Part shown: positions 6,581-15,115 of the stretch, one piece after another
How the letters are laid out: every line of letters starts with the position of its first letter
Numbering within the stretch: position 1 is the stretch's first letter
Source: an uncultured Lachnospiraceae bacterium
GTDB lineage: Bacteria > Bacillota > Clostridia > Lachnospirales > Lachnospiraceae
Direction: 5' to 3'
Assembly: GCA_902782815.1 (NCBI GenBank)
Contig: CACZOS010000116.1
Coordinates: 1 to 16,345, forward strand
Length of the DNA: 16,345 bases
Notes under the pieces: generated by a model
Databases searched by the model: none
What the model was told of the DNA's origin: nothing
Seen by the model: the letters and a program-made list of their open reading frames with translations, nothing else
Program-made: the position numbers and the translations under genes

Positions 6581-6607
6581 TCCCCGCTCCCGCGACTGCA
6601 AAGAGAG

Positions 6608-6620
6608 TGCCTGGCAGGCA
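6608..6620 (+). repeat. Short palindrome before the AAA+-like gene
   Basis: TGCCT-GGC-AGGCA directly in front of GGGAGG, sharing the GCCTG/CAGGC core with the hairpins before the E2 and E1 genes. It is small and lies within the frame extension of the downstream gene, so it may be chance. Confidence 0.25.
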
Positions 6621-6627
6621 GGGAGGT

Positions 6628-7422
6628 ATGAGCAAAATGAAAAAGGACGATATTTTAACCATTGAGAAACGGTGGATGACCATGAAGAAACGGTACCCGG
6701 TGGATACCTTTATGAATATCCCCGTCCCTGTAATATACTCCCAGGCTGTTGAGGACGCAGGGCATGTGGCCGATGAATTGGGCTGTTTTATGTATGAGGA
6801 GAAGATAATTCTTCAGGCCATGCCCTGCCGCAGTCAATACCTGTTCCACTTCGCCGCATACAGCCCGCAGGATGAAAACCCCCTTCAGGGGATCATGGAT
6901 CTTTACGGCCATGCCAGAAGAGCAGGAGATTACCATGGGTCCTATAAAGGTCCCGTATTGATCGATGTCACCGGCTGGAAGGGGCATTACCATGAGGAAC
7001 CCTTCGCCACTTTCCTTGCGTATTTGTCAGACCGGCAGAAGGAAGGGCTTATACCGTTCTTTTACATGAACTGTAAAGACTATGACCCGGAGACCCGGGA
7101 TCTGGATGCCGCGGTATCTGCTTATTTCCGAAGTGCCAGGATAGTATTTGAGTCGGCTGACCTTTATGACTGCATGATTTCAGAACTGACAAAAAAGGGG
7201 ATCGGCATAGACAGGAGGGCATCCTTTTATCTGGAAAGGTATGTCCACAAAATTTCCAGATCGGACTCTTTTCACGGGACGGATTCGATCCGCCGGATCT
7301 GCGAAGGATTGGCCCATAAATCTAAAACGTCTGTTGGCAATGTCGCTGTTATGGACAGTTCATTGCTGAATGACCTCCTCCCGGACCCGGGATGCCTCCT
7401 TTATCCAGGGGCGGACAGTTGA
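6628..7422 (+). CDS. AAA+-like protein lacking Walker A, probably frameshifted at 3' end
   Basis: 264-residue product from ATG 6628 (GGGAGG is directly upstream, better spaced for the in-frame ATG at 6637; the frame itself extends to 6562). GPVLIDVTGW looks like a Walker B strand. It is followed by a long helix (FLAYLSDRQKEG), a strand (LIPFFYMNC), FRSARIVFESAD, GIGIDRRA and FHGTDSIRRICEGLA, an order resembling the post-Walker-B half and lid of AAA+ ATPases. The position where a P-loop should be (around residues 30-45) has no GxxxxGK[ST], so ATP hydrolysis is unlikely. The annotated frame ends in PGCLLYPGADS, which does not look like a natural end; the overlapping frame continues with a plausible AAA+-type tail (see 7382-7516). 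Family assignment is tentative. Confidence 0.6.
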   Translation: MSKMKKDDILTIEKRWMTMKKRYPVDTFMNIPVPVIYSQAVEDAGHVADELGCFMYEEKIILQAMPCRSQYLFHFAAYSPQDENPLQGIMDLYGHARRAGDYHGSYKGPVLIDVTGWKGHYHEEPFATFLAYLSDRQKEGLIPFFYMNCKDYDPETRDLDAAVSAYFRSARIVFESADLYDCMISELTKKGIGIDRRASFYLERYVHKISRSDSFHGTDSIRRICEGLAHKSKTSVGNVAVMDSSLLNDLLPDPGCLLYPGADS

Positions 7423-7516
7423 AGCGACTGAAGAGATGTTCATCAGGGAAGAACAGGCAATTCCCGGTACAAAAAAAAGAAGGATCGGGTTCGGTTCCTG
7501 GGGTATGATTTCCTGA
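7382..7516 (+). pseudogene. Out-of-frame C-terminal tail of the AAA+-like gene
   Basis: In the frame one base ahead of the preceding gene, the sequence is open from 7370 to the TGA at 7514-7516. It reads DASFIQGRTVEATEEMF, then FIREEQAIPG and KKRRIGFGSWGMIS. An acidic helix followed by a basic RRIGF ending is typical of AAA+ protein C-termini. Removing one base between 7370 and 7419 (for example in CCCGGG at 7386-7391) would join it to the upstream gene as LLPDPDASFIQG. It is a true mutation or a sequencing error. Confidence 0.55.
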
Positions 7517-7771
7517 AATAGTGACAGCAGTGCAATAAATAAATAAATTTTTTTAAAAACTGCCACGATCTTTTCCCAATCCACAAGGTGCTTCCTTATA
7601 TAGGTGAGAGGAAAAAGCATGTTTGCTTTATCCGGCCCATTCCGGATGATCCCGGCTTTCAGGGGTACCAGCCTCCGCGGCCGGATCCAGGATGACAGCA
7701 CCTTGACAAGTGAATAACGGGTATCTCAAAAATCACGGGGCAGGAAACACTGGCCTGTGAAAGGAATGACT
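7517..7771. other. Intergenic stretch with long-range inverted repeat
   Basis: No gene is supported. It contains the A/T-rich run AATAAATAAATAAATTTTTTT near 7535-7555, a 9-bp inverted repeat CAAGGTGCT (7584-7592) / AGCACCTTG (7697-7705), and within it a perfect hairpin ATCCGG-CCCATT-CCGGAT (7630-7647). A TTGACA lies at 7703-7708 but no matching -10 follows at normal spacing. This is the only sizable gap inside the operon and could hold an internal promoter or a structured leader for the distal genes. Confidence 0.4.
7760..7765 (+). promoter_or_regulatory. Ribosome binding site fixing the start at 7772
   Basis: AAAGGA six bases before ATG 7772. The upstream in-frame GTG 7757 and ATG 7766 overlap or touch this site and are less likely starts. 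Confidence 0.6.
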
Positions 7772-8128
7772 ATGAATAAGATAACGATCCCAACCACCAT
7801 CGAAGATTCACTGGGGCTCAAGACCGGTATCAGCATCAATAAAGTCAGGGTCCTGTTTGACAGGGACTATGACTGGATCAAGATCACCGGGCAGCTGGAA
7901 TCAAACTCCAGAACATATACGAGTTTTGAGTATGAACCGGATCTGCAGGCGGACCTGATCAACACGAACAACCAGATCTGCCTCTCTTCAGCTTCCAGAC
8001 ACGAAGGCTGCTTTGCGGCCTCCCAGAAGATCAGTTTTTCATTGAAGATGCAGAATGTCTCTGAATACATCCCATGGGACGCAATACAGGAGATCCATAT
8101 GTATCTCATTTTCAGGAACAGAAATTGA
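7772..8128 (+). CDS. Small protein of unknown function
   Basis: 118 residues, not recognised. There is no signal peptide or membrane segment. Alternating hydrophobic/polar stretches (KVRVLF, DWIKITGQL, TYTSFEYEP, KISFSLKM, IHMYLIFR) suggest a mainly beta-sheet fold, with one short helix-like patch around IPWDAIQE. Two Cys (in QICLSS and EGCFAA) are not a metal-binding pattern. It opens the distal, membrane-oriented half of the operon and lies 22 bases before the lipoprotein gene, so a role with that protein is plausible but unproven. Confidence 0.7.
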   Translation: MNKITIPTTIEDSLGLKTGISINKVRVLFDRDYDWIKITGQLESNSRTYTSFEYEPDLQADLINTNNQICLSSASRHEGCFAASQKISFSLKMQNVSEYIPWDAIQEIHMYLIFRNRN

Positions 8129-8150
8129 CAAAACGAAAGGAGCAGGTTAA

Positions 8151-9704
8151 ATGAAGATCGATATGACCGCACTCATGAAGAGGTCATCCGCTGCCATGCT
8201 CATCCTGTCCCTCGTCTTATGCAGCTGCGGACGGGCAGGGAAAGTGAAGATCCCGGTCTGGCCGGATGGATGGGTCATGGAGCAGGCAAAGGACAGCTCT
8301 TCACGAAAAAAAGGAAAGACAGTGTCTTCCAGTCCAGGGGAGACGCAGGGATCAGGAGGGAAAGCCTCCCAGGCTTCATCTTCCCAGGGCCCGGAAAGCC
8401 AGGACCCGGTTTACGACAACTTTTTCCCGGACCTCTCACAGAGCGCCGGGGCATATGAATGGATCGACAGCCTCTACAGCCTCATCAGGTCGGCAGAAGG
8501 CGGATCCATGCTCCGCTACTGGGGTATAGAGAAAGGCACCAGGCAGCTTATCGAGATCGACTACAAAAAGATCTTCGGGAAAAAGGATTATGAGAGATCC
8601 CCTATTGATTACCTGATGTCTTCTGGCGGCTCCTGTAACCGTAACGCCGCAAACATCCTGGTTACGGACATGATGACTGTCACCGGGGCCGAGTTTGGAG
8701 GATGGCTCGTTTCAACCGGGAGCGAATCCTTCTCATTTTACGTATTTACCATGCCTTTTAGCGGGGATATAGATTTTTACGGATTTCCGAAAGCTTCATC
8801 CGACGAGCCCCTGCACTACCATGTAAAAAACTGCGCCCTGGAAAGGGACCTTCTTATGGTCGTTTTCGGCAGGGAAGAAAAAGTCCGGCAGTTCGACTCC
8901 GGTTTCCAGAGCAGGGCGCAGGAGGAAGGGCTGGTATTTGACTACAGCCATATTTCCAGGACAAATGGGGACGGCCCCGGCTTTGTGCTGAAACCGGCTC
9001 CCTGCTTTACGGAGGACCTCGCCAACATCAAGTATGACCTTACTAATTATTTTTACGGACTGCTTCTCGAAGAGTCCGGCGGCATGTGCTTTACTCTTGC
9101 AAACACATTTGTCTGCAGGAAAAGCAGGTATTCCGCCAATGAAAGGAAAAAAGCTGTCAGGGCGGTGTTCTACGGGATTCCAGATGAAACACTTGGCAGA
9201 GTCCTGGAGACCGGCTGCCAGGTACAGGAATATGACAGCAAGGAAAAGGCCTGGAAGGAAAGTACCGTCACTTTTAAAGTTACATCCACAGGATATCTGA
9301 ACGGCTTCCCGTCATCAGCGGAAGCGGGAATGAATGAACGCCTGGGCGGGAACATCGTTGTGGACGGGAAAGTATGTGCCCTGTCCATCGAAAACAGCAG
9401 CCTTCCCGAAGGACTGTATGCCGTCGAAGTCTCAGTCGTATTTGAAGCAGCGGAAAACTCTGCCGGCCTGCGCCAGTTTGCCAAAAAACACAGCGCCGAT
9501 ATCAGTGACTATATCAACGCTCTATCCACGGAATGCACCCTGGAAAGGGACAATATCTATGTCCTGGCACAGAAGGGTTCAAAGGTGTTCGGGCGACTGC
9601 TGGATCTTCAGGGCATGATCGATGAGCTGACAGCTTATGGCTTTTCCGACCCCGCCTCTGAGAACACGCTCATAAACCTGCGGCTGATAATTGATAACAG
9701 ATAA
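8151..9704 (+). CDS. Large lipoprotein of unknown function
   Basis: 517 residues. The N-terminus has a Lys/Arg-flanked start and a hydrophobic stretch (SSAAMLILSLVL) ending in LCSC, with Cys26 the best lipidation site (Leu -3, Ser -1); Cys24 is an alternative. It should be exported and anchored to the outer face of the cytoplasmic membrane. Residues about 45-85 form a Ser/Gly/Lys-rich linker. The remaining ~430 residues are a globular mixed alpha/beta region with no domain I can name. The SD AAAGGAG is eight bases before ATG 8151. It sits immediately before a multi-pass membrane protein and the cytoskeletal-like genes, implying an envelope-associated assembly. Confidence 0.8.
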   Translation: MKIDMTALMKRSSAAMLILSLVLCSCGRAGKVKIPVWPDGWVMEQAKDSSSRKKGKTVSSSPGETQGSGGKASQASSSQGPESQDPVYDNFFPDLSQSAGAYEWIDSLYSLIRSAEGGSMLRYWGIEKGTRQLIEIDYKKIFGKKDYERSPIDYLMSSGGSCNRNAANILVTDMMTVTGAEFGGWLVSTGSESFSFYVFTMPFSGDIDFYGFPKASSDEPLHYHVKNCALERDLLMVVFGREEKVRQFDSGFQSRAQEEGLVFDYSHISRTNGDGPGFVLKPAPCFTEDLANIKYDLTNYFYGLLLEESGGMCFTLANTFVCRKSRYSANERKKAVRAVFYGIPDETLGRVLETGCQVQEYDSKEKAWKESTVTFKVTSTGYLNGFPSSAEAGMNERLGGNIVVDGKVCALSIENSSLPEGLYAVEVSVVFEAAENSAGLRQFAKKHSADISDYINALSTECTLERDNIYVLAQKGSKVFGRLLDLQGMIDELTAYGFSDPASENTLINLRLIIDNR

Positions 9705-9728
9705 ACGATCTAAAGAAAGGAGGATCAA

Positions 9729-10193
9729 ATGGCAAAAGAATATTCAAACCAGTGGAAGGGTATCTGCGCACTGACCGCGATGACTGCTGTCATCTGCTTC
9801 GTACTGTGGCTGATCTCCTATGAGGAAGGGGCAGGGAGCGGATCATTCAGGATCTCCCTGGGGTTCGTCTTCGGGGAAGCCGTCCTCATGCTCTTCCTGT
9901 ATTACAGATGGTACCGCTCTGTCAACACCGATGCGGCCCATATGTATGACCTCGTGGAGATGCAGGCAATGAGCAGGAAAAAGGCTGCAAAAATGCAGGG
10001 AAAACTCCTTTTTCTGTCACTGATCACGGGAGGGGCCGGGGCTGCGCTCATCCTGATCGGGATCCTGTTTCCCGGGATCAGCAGTGTCTTCTCTTATTCC
10101 GCCCTTCTGGGGGAACTGCTGGGGGGGAACATCCTGCTCCATATCCTGACACATCAACTCTTTCTCCCGAACCGCATCATCGGGCAGTGTTAA
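9729..10193 (+). CDS. Multi-pass membrane protein
   Basis: 154 residues with three clear and one weaker transmembrane segments: about 11-30, 43-60, 93-114 and 118-141. A central cytoplasmic loop (about 61-92) holds a charged helix (MSRKKAAKMQGK). No enzyme motif is recognised. AAAGGAGG lies five bases before the ATG. It is packed between the lipoprotein gene and the tubulin-like gene (15 bases to the next start), so it may link an outer lipoprotein to cytoplasmic components. Confidence 0.8.
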   Translation: MAKEYSNQWKGICALTAMTAVICFVLWLISYEEGAGSGSFRISLGFVFGEAVLMLFLYYRWYRSVNTDAAHMYDLVEMQAMSRKKAAKMQGKLLFLSLITGGAGAALILIGILFPGISSVFSYSALLGELLGGNILLHILTHQLFLPNRIIGQC

Positions 10194-10208
10194 ACAAGGA
10201 GGTCATTT

Positions 10209-11786
10209 ATGAACAACCAGAAACAGATCATCGTCACATACATCATCTATAACGGGGGGACAGGCGTCCGCCAGGCGGTTGCAAATACGCATCTCCGTTT
10301 CATGGACTGGCTGTATAAGAATGGCCAGGAAGAACAGTTCCCCTTCCATATCATCGTCCCTGCGATGGACCAGGCCAATCCTGATCTTTCACGTCTTGAG
10401 GACATCATTGCGGACGAAAAGACGCTCCTTGGACTGGACCAGGATATCAATGTCATCCGCCTCTGCGACCGGATCGGCCAGTCCCATCCAGGGCAGGGAC
10501 AGGACAACAATACCCGGCAGAGCCGCTTTGGAGACCTTGACAACCCGATCATCAGGGACAATCTGTTCCTTCCTCCGGACATCGACATGAATGAATTCGG
10601 GCATGGGTATGTTTCAAACACGTCGATGGGCGCGGTAGCGGCCCGCCTGGCTTTTGAGACGGTTTTTGAGGATGAGGAAGACAGCAACGGGTTCTTAAAG
10701 ATCATTGAAAACGTCATTAACAGTAATCTGAACCAGGTCGTCCATGTGATCCTCTGCGGTTCGTCACTCTTTGGTGGGGAAGGGAAAATGCACACGGAGA
10801 TCCTTCCCTTCCTGCTCCACAGCCACTGTGTGGAAAAGCTTGTCTCTTCAGGACGGATGACAAAAGACAAAGCGGAACAGCATGTCCGGGACCATCTCCT
10901 GATCGATGGCATTATGCATGGGGGATATTTCCGTTTCCCTGCCCTTGAAAAAGACAAGGACGTGAAACACCTTGTAAAAGAGACCCTGGCCAATTTCGAT
11001 CCCTCTTCAGCAGAACACGTCCATAGCTTTTATTTGATCGAACATGAACTGACATGTGTCCTTGCAGAAAAGCCCAGCGAGTATGGCGAACAGTTTCGCC
11101 ATGCGCACGCGGCTGAACTGGTCGCGTACGATATGACCCGGAAGTGCATTCGGGGACCAGGCATGGAAAAGCAGTGTGTGATCCCGCATTATGCCGTTGC
11201 GGGGCCTCAGACCAACTGGTCCACGCTCGGAGTTTCCGATGAGACGCACCGGATGCTGATATCCTTCCTTCGTTTCTATGCAGTCCTCGAATATTTCCTG
11301 AAACCCCAGCTGGGTACGTGCCTCTCAGACATCAGCGGACAGGATCTTTTCAATTCAAGGATCGTTGCCCTTTATTACGGGGCATACGGGAAGAAACTGC
11401 GGGAGAGCAGGACAAGGGAAGACCTGGAAAAGGAGATCCTGATCCCTTTCTGGACCATGTACAGAAGGGCCGGGATGATCGCAGGCTGGATCTACGAGAT
11501 CTCAGTCACTGGCAAGGACTGGCAGACAGGGGACTGCGTCCTTGCGGAACAGTACACTTCACTTTTCAATGTGGATGAACTTGAACGTCTCGTTTATCCC
11601 AAAGGAGACCTGCCGCGGATCAATCAGTTCCAGCTTGATACCCTCAGCAAGTGCAGAGAAGGCAACCTGGCTTCCACAGGCAGGACCCTGGATGATGTCA
11701 TACTCCAGCTGGGCGCATCCATCCCCAAAGGCCGGCGCAGTTTTGTGGACGTCATGAAGGAGATCTATAACATTGTCCGGATCTGA
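10209..11786 (+). CDS. Candidate tubulin/FtsZ-like nucleotide-binding protein
   Basis: 525 residues, cytoplasmic. A first strand leads into a glycine-rich turn, IIVTYIIYNGGTGVRQAV (7-24), the arrangement of the tubulin-superfamily or Rossmann nucleotide loop. After about 160 residues comes a second strand and glycine loop, VVHVILCGSSLFGGEGK (184-193 for the GSS...K part), in the place where bacterial tubulin-like proteins have G-S-x-x-GGTG. Between them, NEFGHGYVSNTSMGAVAARL resembles the segment before that loop. The C-terminal ~250 residues are mostly helical (HRMLISFLRFYAVLEYFL). The canonical GGGTG(T/S)G is not present, so this is a divergent member at best. AAGGAGGT lies five bases before the ATG. 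It is followed directly by the actin/Hsp70-like gene. Confidence 0.55.
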   Translation: MNNQKQIIVTYIIYNGGTGVRQAVANTHLRFMDWLYKNGQEEQFPFHIIVPAMDQANPDLSRLEDIIADEKTLLGLDQDINVIRLCDRIGQSHPGQGQDNNTRQSRFGDLDNPIIRDNLFLPPDIDMNEFGHGYVSNTSMGAVAARLAFETVFEDEEDSNGFLKIIENVINSNLNQVVHVILCGSSLFGGEGKMHTEILPFLLHSHCVEKLVSSGRMTKDKAEQHVRDHLLIDGIMHGGYFRFPALEKDKDVKHLVKETLANFDPSSAEHVHSFYLIEHELTCVLAEKPSEYGEQFRHAHAAELVAYDMTRKCIRGPGMEKQCVIPHYAVAGPQTNWSTLGVSDETHRMLISFLRFYAVLEYFLKPQLGTCLSDISGQDLFNSRIVALYYGAYGKKLRESRTREDLEKEILIPFWTMYRRAGMIAGWIYEISVTGKDWQTGDCVLAEQYTSLFNVDELERLVYPKGDLPRINQFQLDTLSKCREGNLASTGRTLDDVILQLGASIPKGRRSFVDVMKEIYNIVRI

Positions 11787-11848
11787 CCATGGTGATCCCG
11801 CCACACATTGATCTGTTTGTTACACAAACCATTTTTCGATTTCAAACG

Positions 11849-11853
11849 AGGAG
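11849..11853 (+). promoter_or_regulatory. Ribosome binding site fixing the start at 11861
   Basis: AGGAG seven bases before ATG 11861. The same frame is open from an ATG at 11789, but that one has no binding site and would overlap nothing recognisable. Confidence 0.8.
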
Positions 11854-11860
11854 TTTACTT

Positions 11861-14800
11861 ATGCTTAATACTAACCATTTAGATATCCAGTCCGCGCTGA
11901 CAGGGGAAGAAAACGGGATGATCAGAATCCCCGGGAACATCCCTGGATTGTCAAGGCTTTATAAAGAAGATCCCGGCAAGGAGACAGATACAAAACTTTC
12001 CTATGAGGATATGGCAAGCCCGCTCGGAGAGGTTGCGGCAGAAAAAAGATATCTGGAAGAGCCTTCCTATCAGACTCCTGTCAATTATGGATACATGGAG
12101 CGGATCCAGTCCTTTTATCTGATGATGAATGCGGCACCTTATTATGGCTGGGGTATCACTCCCGTCCTGTATGAGACAGGACGGGATCCCACCGGAAGGG
12201 TATACCGGTCATTTTTCAAGAGGACGAGCGGGTACGACAAAGAACCTGAAAGGATCCTTGCCCTCAGGATCGGAGATAGGACCTCAGCTGTATTTGACCC
12301 TGATTATGGAGTTTTTCTCCCGACTGCAGGATTCAGTAAGGATCCCGAGCTCGAAAGCAGGCTCGTAAAAAATCCCAATATCGTGAAAAGGGCCTGTGCT
12401 TACATCCATATGCTCTGCGGTTCGCTCAAACCTCCGTTCAATGACCGGTTCCGGGCAGCCTTTACTGATCTTATGGCTCCCTACACACCAAATGAACTTA
12501 GTGCAGAAGCCTCCCTTCTGAGGGCAGAGCCAAAGGCGGATATCCCGGCAGATGTAACAGATTATTTAAACAGGGTGTCCCCTGGATCAAATGCAGCCCT
12601 CGTATGTGGATATCCCGGGGAAGACGGGGAGAAGATCCTCCTAGAACGTCCCTGCCTTATCTATGTTGCACCAGGCGCTCCTTCAGCAGGCAGCGGATGG
12701 AGGATCGGAAGAGACCAGGAACTGATCCCGCCTTTGGAGGTCGGCAGCACACTCCCCGACAGGATCGCATGCAATTCCGGCCACATTGAAAACGGGCCGG
12801 CGTGGGCAGAAGTGACTGTTGAATTTCAGGGTACGGTGCACCGCCGTGTTTATAATCTCGACAGGGAAAACTGCGAGACTGCCAATCCGAACACGTTCGT
12901 TGACGCGCAGGCAGGCATTCCGGCAGGCATATTCCAGAAATTCAATTACCTGGAACAGGGCTCGACAGCCGCAGCCCGTGAACTGACCGTTCCGAAGAGC
13001 AGCTGGACACTGCTGCCTTATGACAGTGCCGAAGTAGTTGACTCACTGGGAAGCTTTCAGGACAAGTCGCGCAGATGGACGCTACACCAGAGGAAGACCC
13101 CGCCCACACATCTGAAGCTGACGCGGGAGATCAGGACACCGATGGGACAGACTGAGGAGATCCCGCTGGGGACGGTCATCCTCCCTGAGGAGCCTCATTT
13201 TGTACCTAAGGACAATATCCGCAATATCGCGTTTGACCTTGGGAGCTCCCGCTCCGTAAGGCTCATGACCATCAAAGGAACTGGCAGGTTTGAGCCCCTG
13301 GCTGACTTGCGGCCTGATACAGGCCGGAATGGAGCGGAGACTGCCGGCACCCTCCCGTTCCTCCGTCCGATGACCCCGATAGGGCAGAAGACCCTGGATG
13401 AGATAGCTGAATTTTCTTATGACAGGCTGGGGGATGGCGGTACATACATTGAACCTCTTGTACAGCGGTTCACCATCCACCCCGCCGAAGGAAGGGCCTC
13501 TGGGACTGCCGGTTTGATGTCCCGGAACAGGATCTGGCGGCCGGATATGGATAAGCTGTTTGGGGCCCTCATGAACGACACAGGATCCATGAACGATGCC
13601 CGTACACGGGTGGGTGTCGATGCAACGCCAAAAGAAAGGCTTTCCAACTCAGATCTTTCTGAGGAGGACCGCTATGCGGCAAGGGCTGCCCTGCGTTTTT
13701 ATATTGGCACCCTTTTTATGGAATCCATCTTCAAAGCAGCACAGGAAGGATACAGCTTCGGAGCCGGGAACCTTTATTTCGGAGTATCCTTTCCTGACAA
13801 CGGATCCGATACCGGCCTTACCCGGGAAGTAAGGGAGGCGATCCGCGGTGCATCAGAGTTTGTGAATGAGTACCTCACCCCCCAAAACCGCCTGGTGGAA
13901 GACGTAAACCTGTTTCTGTATGCTGAAAACCGGGCAACCAATGTCTGGCACAGCAAAAATCCCCCCAAGGGGATGTTCATGGGGAGGACGGTTGCGGCAG
14001 CTACTTTTGACTGCGGCAATACGACCCTGGATTTCACCCTTTCCACGAACGATCACGCATATCCGGGTTCGATCCCTTACGCCGGCCGTAAGATCACCAA
14101 CGAATCCATCAGTGAAGGCTACATTGAAAGGCCGGAAGACATTACGGACTGCTTCCCGGACATCCGGCAGAAATGCCTCGATCTGGAGATAAAGGCGAAG
14201 AAAGCATTAAACGCGGCATCAAAGGCATCACAGGGGAGGCTGGACCAGCGGCTTGGGTTCAGCATGACGCTGAGCCAGCTGTTCAACGAATGCGACTTCT
14301 CAGTAACGGGCCCGAATGCGGACCAGCGGATGCACAGGGTACAGCGCCTGATCAGCATTAAGGAATTTATCACCATTCCCGCGATCGCAGCAACGATCGC
14401 AAAGGCAGTCGCTGAAGGCGATATCAGCCTGAAAGACGATATCTATATCGCCCCCGTCGGCCGTGGGAGCCTCGCATTGAAAAACACATATGATGGTTTC
14501 CGGGAGCGGTATGTGCTCCTTATCAAAAGGCAGCTGTTAAGGATACTTGGGGAAGAATACCTCGGGAACATCGTGTTCATGGAGAACAATGACGTACATA
14601 AGCGCAGTGTGGCGGAAGGGATCCTGTATATGATGGAAGGGACCGTTCCCGACCTCGTCAATATCCCCCTGTACGGCCCTGAAACAACACTGGAAGACCA
14701 TTACCTTGACATGGTATACGGAGAACAGAGTTCACCCAAGAAAGAAACTGCAAAAAGCCGCCTCCGCGGCCTCGACCTTCCTGAGACCTGCGCAGAGTAC

Positions 14801-15091
14801 CGGGATGCTTTTGACAGCCTCTACGATGAAGCCTTCAAGGCCCTCATGAATGGCTATTCTATCGATGATTTTAAGGAGAGCTATAACACCTGGGGCCTTA
14901 CCGGAAGGCTTGATAACGGCTTCACCGACCGGATGGTCCGGGATGAAGTTGAAAAGAGCTTCAGCAACATGATCGCCGAGGCGAGGGAGACAATGAAATA
15001 CTTCATCATGAGCTATCCCGGCGTTGAGAAGGAACACGTGTGCGGAAGCCTGCTTGACATCTGCCTTCGCAGGATCGCTTCCAGGCTCTGA
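11861..15091 (+). CDS. Large actin/Hsp70-fold (ASKHA) ATPase-like protein
   Basis: 1076 residues. The ASKHA ATPase signature appears in order in the C-terminal 60%: phosphate-1 IAFDLGSSRS (Asp459), phosphate-2 ATFDCGNTTLDF (Asp717, Gly719) and an adenosine-type APVGRGSLAL (Gly867-Arg-Gly). The interval between the first two motifs is long and includes LYFGVSFPDNG and a helix (EVREAIRGASEFVNEYL), as expected of subdomain insertions. The first ~450 residues have no recognised domain. Overall size and motif order recall the SrfB group of Hsp70-like proteins, but this is a resemblance, not an identification. There is no signal peptide. It may act as a chaperone-like or filament-forming partner of the preceding tubulin-like protein. 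Confidence 0.75.
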   Translation: MLNTNHLDIQSALTGEENGMIRIPGNIPGLSRLYKEDPGKETDTKLSYEDMASPLGEVAAEKRYLEEPSYQTPVNYGYMERIQSFYLMMNAAPYYGWGITPVLYETGRDPTGRVYRSFFKRTSGYDKEPERILALRIGDRTSAVFDPDYGVFLPTAGFSKDPELESRLVKNPNIVKRACAYIHMLCGSLKPPFNDRFRAAFTDLMAPYTPNELSAEASLLRAEPKADIPADVTDYLNRVSPGSNAALVCGYPGEDGEKILLERPCLIYVAPGAPSAGSGWRIGRDQELIPPLEVGSTLPDRIACNSGHIENGPAWAEVTVEFQGTVHRRVYNLDRENCETANPNTFVDAQAGIPAGIFQKFNYLEQGSTAAARELTVPKSSWTLLPYDSAEVVDSLGSFQDKSRRWTLHQRKTPPTHLKLTREIRTPMGQTEEIPLGTVILPEEPHFVPKDNIRNIAFDLGSSRSVRLMTIKGTGRFEPLADLRPDTGRNGAETAGTLPFLRPMTPIGQKTLDEIAEFSYDRLGDGGTYIEPLVQRFTIHPAEGRASGTAGLMSRNRIWRPDMDKLFGALMNDTGSMNDARTRVGVDATPKERLSNSDLSEEDRYAARAALRFYIGTLFMESIFKAAQEGYSFGAGNLYFGVSFPDNGSDTGLTREVREAIRGASEFVNEYLTPQNRLVEDVNLFLYAENRATNVWHSKNPPKGMFMGRTVAAATFDCGNTTLDFTLSTNDHAYPGSIPYAGRKITNESISEGYIERPEDITDCFPDIRQKCLDLEIKAKKALNAASKASQGRLDQRLGFSMTLSQLFNECDFSVTGPNADQRMHRVQRLISIKEFITIPAIAATIAKAVAEGDISLKDDIYIAPVGRGSLALKNTYDGFRERYVLLIKRQLLRILGEEYLGNIVFMENNDVHKRSVAEGILYMMEGTVPDLVNIPLYGPETTLEDHYLDMVYGEQSSPKKETAKSRLRGLDLPETCAEYRDAFDSLYDEAFKALMNGYSIDDFKESYNTWGLTGRLDNGFTDRMVRDEVEKSFSNMIAEARETMKYFIMSYPGVEKEHVCGSLLDICLRRIASRL

Positions 15092-15115
15092 AAATGGAAA
15101 GGAGGTCAAACGTAA

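Noticed and set aside
7360..7701. 113-codon minus-strand frame across the 3' end of the AAA+-like gene
   Set aside because: It covers an A/T-rich gap, has no binding site and no recognisable protein features; the plus-strand tail explains the coding look of its first part.
7703..7731. TTGACA as a promoter -35
   Set aside because: No TATAAT-like hexamer 16-18 bases downstream; kept only as a remark.
10247..10993. Long minus-strand frame opposite the tubulin-like gene
   Set aside because: Shadow of the real gene; Ser/Arg-rich product and no start signal.
11789..11860. Upstream start for the ASKHA gene
   Set aside because: ATG 11789 has no binding site; AGGAG precedes ATG 11861.
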